Source: Microbulbifer agarilyticus
Lineage (GTDB): Bacteria > Pseudomonadota > Gammaproteobacteria > Pseudomonadales > Cellvibrionaceae
NCBI RefSeq assembly: GCF_001999945.1
Contig: NZ_CP019650.1
Coordinates: 310,001 to 374,000 of the forward strand
Direction of reading: 5' to 3'
DNA: 64,000 nt
Below the pieces are notes generated by a model, which worked only from the letters and a program-made list of their open reading frames with translations, did not search any database and had not been told where the DNA came from. Made by a program: the position numbers and the translations under genes. This document shows positions 60,109 to 64,000 of the stretch, one piece after another; position 1 is the stretch's first letter, and each line of letters starts with the position of its first letter.

Positions 60109-61614
60109 TTGCCTGCCGTTTCTAACAGTTCATATTGTGACAGTGATGTATCGAGTAACGATATATCCAGCGCGAATTGGCTGCGGGCATTTCTTGAAGA
60201 GCCCGATGATTTGCGTGCTTTTGAATTTTTGGTTAGTGCCAAGAACGATAGCGAGGCAACGTACGGCAGCTGCGCTCGTCAGTGGATAAGCGGTTTGGTT
60301 GGTGAGCTGGATACATTAGTCAGCGAGCAGCTTAACAAGATTATCCATACTCCAAAGTTTCAGCGTCTAGAGGCGAGCTGGCGCGGACTATTTCTTCTGG
60401 TCCAGGAGGCACCTAGTGCTGACAATATCAGAATAAAGCTCCTCGACTTGAGTTGGCGCGATTTGGCGCGTGATATAGAGCGCGCACCTGATTTTGATCA
60501 GTCTGGTTTTTTTCATCTCATTTACAACGAAGAATTTGGAACACCTGGTGGTGAGCCCTACGGTCTACTTCTTGGTGATTACTACATTTCCCACCGACCA
60601 TATGAGGGGCACCCCTACGACGATGTCTTTACCCTAAAAGGGATAGCGCATACAGCAGCGGCCGCATTTGCGCCTTTCGTCTGTAGTGCGGCGCCCCAAC
60701 TCTTTGGTGTGGATCACTACAACGATCTCGCCAAGCCGATGGACTACAATGAAATTTTCCGCGAAAAACACTATATCCGCTGGAATAGCTTACGCGAGCT
60801 TGAAGATAGCCGGTTTATCGGGATTACCTTACCGCAAGTACTGATGCGAGAACCGTACACAAAGGGCTTTACCAGGTACAAAGGGCTGCGCTTTCAGGAG
60901 CAGGTTACGGGCACCGATAGCGGAAAGTACCTGTGGGGGAACAGCGTATTTTCTCTTGGGACAGTCCTAATGCGCGAATTCGACGAAGTGGGTTGGTTTT
61001 CTCATATTCGCGGGGTGGCTAGGGATCACCTCGGCGGCGGCCTGGTTACCCAGCTACCTGCGCTGGGGTATCACATAGATAGCACCCCCCAGTTTAAGAG
61101 GATGTCGACCTCCATTCTAATTACCGATTTTGTGGAGCGAGAACTCAGCGATCTTGGCTTTATTAGCCTTAGTCATTGCTACGATACGCCGTACAGTGCC
61201 TTTAACAGTGTCCCTTCGCTACAGAAAATAAAACAGTATCGCTCAAAGGCTGCTCAGGCGAATGCGCGAATTAGCGGCATGCTACAACAGATACTGTGTG
61301 CATCCCGCTTTGCGCATTACATAAAAGTGATGATTCGGGACAAAGTTGGAGCCTATATCAATGCGGCCGACTGCGAGCGCCAGTTACAGCACTGGATGGA
61401 TCGCTATACCACAGGCCGTGAAGACCTCTCCTGGGAAATGCTTGCGCGATACCCTCTGCGGGAAGCGCGGGTAAGAGTTGTCGATGAACCGGGAAAAGTG
61501 GGGAGTTACCAGAGTGTTATCCACCTGAAAACGCACTACACAGTAGACCACCTGGTGTCGGAACTAAAGCTCACTACGGCATTATCACAAATTGGTGTAG
61601 GGGCAACGAACTAA
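60109..61614 (+). CDS. Second TssC-family protein (TssC2, ImpD-like)
   Basis: 501 residues from a TTG at 60109 that has GGGAG seven bases ahead; no ATG gives the family N terminus. It aligns by eye with TssC over most of its length: FQRLEASWRGLFLLVQEAPS, NEEFGTPGGEPYGLLLGDYYI, GKYLWGNSVFSLGTVLMREF, LSDLGFISLSHCYDTPYSAFN and FAHYIKVMIRDKVGAYINAADCE (in pieces). The N-terminal 40 residues differ (WLRAFLEEPDDLRAFEFLVSA). The Rhizobium imp locus also has two TssC-family genes (impC, impD), so a paired arrangement is known; what the second copy does is not settled. Its stop overlaps the tssE ATG by one base. Confidence 0.85.
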   Translation: MPAVSNSSYCDSDVSSNDISSANWLRAFLEEPDDLRAFEFLVSAKNDSEATYGSCARQWISGLVGELDTLVSEQLNKIIHTPKFQRLEASWRGLFLLVQEAPSADNIRIKLLDLSWRDLARDIERAPDFDQSGFFHLIYNEEFGTPGGEPYGLLLGDYYISHRPYEGHPYDDVFTLKGIAHTAAAAFAPFVCSAAPQLFGVDHYNDLAKPMDYNEIFREKHYIRWNSLRELEDSRFIGITLPQVLMREPYTKGFTRYKGLRFQEQVTGTDSGKYLWGNSVFSLGTVLMREFDEVGWFSHIRGVARDHLGGGLVTQLPALGYHIDSTPQFKRMSTSILITDFVERELSDLGFISLSHCYDTPYSAFNSVPSLQKIKQYRSKAAQANARISGMLQQILCASRFAHYIKVMIRDKVGAYINAADCERQLQHWMDRYTTGREDLSWEMLARYPLREARVRVVDEPGKVGSYQSVIHLKTHYTVDHLVSELKLTTALSQIGVGATN

Positions 61615-62087
61615 TGGCCCGGGAAAAGCGTCTTATCGCACCGTTGTTGGATCGGCTTTTGGAGTCATCGGGCCAGATTGACTTGCAGCGTCCGCATCAG
61701 GTCTTGCGACAGTTGCGAGAAGGTGTAAGGCGTGATCTCGAATACCTGTTTAACACACGTTATCGCTGTATCTCCCCGCCTGAGGCACATCAAAACCTGG
61801 AAGGCTCAAATATCGATTTTGGCCTCCCGGACCTGTCTACCATCAACCTGACATCGGCGGATAGCCGCACTCGATTCTGCCGTGATATTGAACAAACGAT
61901 TCTTGAGTTTGAGCCACGAATACGCTCAGTAAAAGTATCCACGCAAGAAAAGGTTGATGTAGAGGACCCCAGCATACGCTTCCGTGTAGAAGCTGTTCTG
62001 CATGTAAACCCAGCGTCCGAAGTCATTGTTTTTGACTCAACGCTTAATCCAGTCACTCAACTCGTAGATGTTTCGGAGATTCTATAA
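61614..62087 (+). CDS. tssE: T6SS baseplate protein TssE (gp25-like)
   Basis: 157 residues. TssE resembles phage T4 gp25 and ties the baseplate wedge to the first sheath ring. Signatures: APLLDRLLESS, GVRRDLEYLFNTR, FGLPDLSTINLTSADSR and IEQTILEFEPRIRSVKV, the last containing the conserved EPR motif. One-base overlaps with both neighbours (TAATG at each junction) show tight translational coupling. Confidence 0.94.
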   Translation: MAREKRLIAPLLDRLLESSGQIDLQRPHQVLRQLREGVRRDLEYLFNTRYRCISPPEAHQNLEGSNIDFGLPDLSTINLTSADSRTRFCRDIEQTILEFEPRIRSVKVSTQEKVDVEDPSIRFRVEAVLHVNPASEVIVFDSTLNPVTQLVDVSEIL

Positions 62088-63916
62088 TGAGTGAAAAACT
62101 GATTGATCTTTATGAGCGCGAGTTGGCCTTCGTACAGCAGAGCGCGGGCGAGTTCGCGCGCTTGCACCCAGCTGCCGCGTCCCGCCTGCAGCTCGATGCG
62201 GAAACCGTAGATGATCCGCTAGTTGGTCGACTGTTGTCTGGCTTCGCGTATATGAATGCCCGGGTACAGCAGAAGTTAAGCGATGACTTTCCTGAACTCA
62301 CCGACGCGATTTTGGAAACCTTATATCCACACTACCTGCGACCAATACCGTCTTGTGCGATTGTGCAATTTGAGCCTGAAGTGGACCTTGATGGGGTTGT
62401 GCGACTCGAATCAAATCTTATGCTCGAGTCACAAAGCTTCCAGGGGCAGACGTGTCGTTTTCGCAGCTGCTATCCCGTCGATGTTGCTCCATTCAAAGTA
62501 GAGTCTGCTAGCCTGATGGCACGGCCATTTATCGCACCCGCATGCAATGATATTCAAGGCGCCAATGGAGTTCTAAAGCTGTCCCTCAAGACTCTTAGCA
62601 GTGAGGTGAACTTTTCCGATCTTTCCCTGAACAAATTGCGATTTTATCTGCGCGGTTTACCAAGCCATATTTGTGAGCTCTATGACCTTTTGCTGACCAA
62701 GTGCGTAAAAGTGGTTGTTGCAACCAGTGAAGGTGACGCGGCGCCGGTTGTTTTGGATCCGGAGTGCGTTCAACAAGTCGGGCTTGGCAGCAATGAGGGC
62801 ATACTTCCCTATCCGGATACCGCATTCTTGGGTTATCGGTTGTTGACTGAATATTTCTCCTTTCCCGAAAAATTTCAGTTTATCGATATCGCCGAGATTG
62901 AGGAGGCCGTAGATGCCCGATATGGCGACACGTTGAATCTGTATTTCTATCTCTCAGAAACTCATGAAGAGCTTGAAAAGCAGATAAACCCGGATATGTT
63001 CGCACTCGGATGTACACCGGTGGTCAACCTGTTCTCCCAGAGTGCGGACCCAATTCCTGTGGACTATCGCCAATACCAGTATCACGTGGTGCCGGATGTT
63101 CGCCGCGGCGATGGGCTCGAGGTCTATTCAGTCGACCAGGTGAATGGCACAGACACGGGCGGTAATATGACACGCTATCGTCCCTTCTACGGTTTACAGC
63201 ATAGCCAATCAGGTAGTATGCAGAATGCATTCTGGTACGCACGTCGTCGCGAGATAACGGAAGGCGAGCACGGTAATGAACAGGCATCGGAAGTAGATAT
63301 CAGCCTGGTGGACCTAGGTTTCCAGCCGCTCGAGGCGACAGGTCAGACACTGGATCTCAAACTTACTTGTAGTAATCGCAACTTGCCAAAGAAACTGCCT
63401 ACCGGTAATGCACAGCCGTATCTATCGATTGTTGACGGCGATGCACCCGCGCAGCGTATTTGCTGTGTGGTTCCACCTACAGAAACGCTACGTCCTCCCC
63501 GCCGCGCCCGTGGTTACTGGCGCCTGGTTTCCCATCTCAATTTGAATCATCTCTCTCTCAGTGGTGAAGGTGGAACGGAAGCCTTTAAGGAAATCTTGCG
63601 TTTATACGACTTTCGTAATTCCGGAAGCACCCGGAACCTCATTGAGGCATTGCTCAAGCTTGAGACGCGCCCGATCACTGCGCCGATCCAGATCGATGGC
63701 AGTGTAGTACTTTGCCGAGGAACGGAAGTTACTGTTGTGTTGGATTCGATGATGATCAAAGGCACAAGTGCACTGTTACTCGCAAGCGTGATAGAGCGTT
63801 TTCTGGGATTGTACTGTTCGATTAATTCATTTACCCGGTTGATCGCAAAGTTGAGCGGCCGAGATGGAGAGCTGAAGCGATGGCCACCACGGGCAGGCGA
63901 CAAAGCGCTAGTGTAA
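62087..63916 (+). CDS. tssF: T6SS baseplate protein TssF
   Basis: 609 residues. Forms the wedge of the baseplate with TssG. The N-terminal signature is DLYERELAFVQQSAGEFARL, then VGRLLSGFAYMNARVQQKLSDDFPELTDAILETLYPHYLRPIPS (in pieces), RFYLRGLPSHICELYDLLL, and the C-terminal FLGLYCSINSFTRLIAKLSGR. Length is usual (about 600). Overlaps tssG by 37 bases. Confidence 0.95.
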   Translation: MSEKLIDLYERELAFVQQSAGEFARLHPAAASRLQLDAETVDDPLVGRLLSGFAYMNARVQQKLSDDFPELTDAILETLYPHYLRPIPSCAIVQFEPEVDLDGVVRLESNLMLESQSFQGQTCRFRSCYPVDVAPFKVESASLMARPFIAPACNDIQGANGVLKLSLKTLSSEVNFSDLSLNKLRFYLRGLPSHICELYDLLLTKCVKVVVATSEGDAAPVVLDPECVQQVGLGSNEGILPYPDTAFLGYRLLTEYFSFPEKFQFIDIAEIEEAVDARYGDTLNLYFYLSETHEELEKQINPDMFALGCTPVVNLFSQSADPIPVDYRQYQYHVVPDVRRGDGLEVYSVDQVNGTDTGGNMTRYRPFYGLQHSQSGSMQNAFWYARRREITEGEHGNEQASEVDISLVDLGFQPLEATGQTLDLKLTCSNRNLPKKLPTGNAQPYLSIVDGDAPAQRICCVVPPTETLRPPRRARGYWRLVSHLNLNHLSLSGEGGTEAFKEILRLYDFRNSGSTRNLIEALLKLETRPITAPIQIDGSVVLCRGTEVTVVLDSMMIKGTSALLLASVIERFLGLYCSINSFTRLIAKLSGRDGELKRWPPRAGDKALV

Positions 63917-64000
63917 TCGCACAACTCCAGGCATCACCGTACCAGTTTGAATTCTTTCAGGCGGTACGTCTACTGGAGTCCACCATACTCACTCCTGGAG
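63880..64000 (+). CDS. tssG: T6SS baseplate protein TssG (3' cut by window edge)
   Basis: Only the first 40 codons are inside the window. The ATG at 63880 overlaps the end of tssF and has GGAGAGCTGAAG ahead of it. The visible protein reads IAQLQASPYQFEFFQAVRLL after a basic N terminus; SPYxFxFFQAVRLLE is the TssG start signature. TssG wraps the TssF dimers and contacts TssK. Confidence 0.9.
   Translation, partial: MATTGRRQSASVIAQLQASPYQFEFFQAVRLLESTILTPG

Overview
The window reads as a chromosomal segment of a gammaproteobacterium. The run psd - rhodanese - rsgA / orn / queG - nnr - tsaE - amiB - mutL - miaA - hfq - hflX - hflK - hflC - DUF2065 (yjeT) - hisZ - purA follows the E. coli and Pseudomonas gene order, with hisZ inserted before purA as in pseudomonads. 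The left part (mrcA divergent from pilMNOPQ-aroK-aroB, then gltBD and hemE) is also typical of this class. A marine Cellvibrionales/Microbulbifer-type organism is my best guess from overall gene content; the genus is not proven by anything seen here.

Layout. 1-486: the end of a CheW-like gene, converging on mrcA (606-3296, minus). 3452-8490: the type IV pilus alignment and secretin operon pilMNOPQ, running on into aroK and aroB (to 10166). 10167-10565: a structured intergenic region ending in a terminator, in the place where many relatives carry a damX/SPOR gene. 10566-16451: glutamate synthase gltBD. 16616-17695: hemE. 17986-19362: a degenerate HD-GYP protein behind a CRP-like palindrome. 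19409-23507: a minus-strand group of an MFS transporter, psd, a two-domain rhodanese and rsgA. 23632-38995: the conserved orn to purA superoperon region, broken by terminators before hfq, after hfq and after hflC. 39190-42693: hemolysin III-like membrane protein, a secreted lytic transglycosylase and a Bcr/CflA-type drug exporter.

From about 42.77 kb to the right edge lies a type VI secretion (T6SS) locus with visibly more AT-rich intergenic DNA than the housekeeping part. A PP2C phosphatase (pppA type) is transcribed leftwards. Rightwards come a Y1/REP-type transposase-like protein that has lost its HUH histidines, a TssB-TssC fusion-like sheath protein, tagH (FHA), tssJ, tssK, tssL, tssM, tagF, an unrecognised gene with its own AT-rich leader, tssA, tssB, tssC, a second TssC-like gene, tssE, tssF and the start of tssG. 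ClpV, Hcp, VgrG, PAAR and a Thr kinase are not in the window; the locus runs off the right edge in mid-operon.

How the genes work together: TssJLM form the membrane complex, TssKEFG and TssA the baseplate and cap, TssBC the contractile sheath. PppA, TagH and TagF are the usual post-translational control parts. The least explained parts are the three TssC-family proteins in one locus, the catalytically dead-looking Y1 protein coupled to the sheath-like fusion, and the gene at 55769-56614 whose leader carries a palindrome and a terminator-like hairpin.
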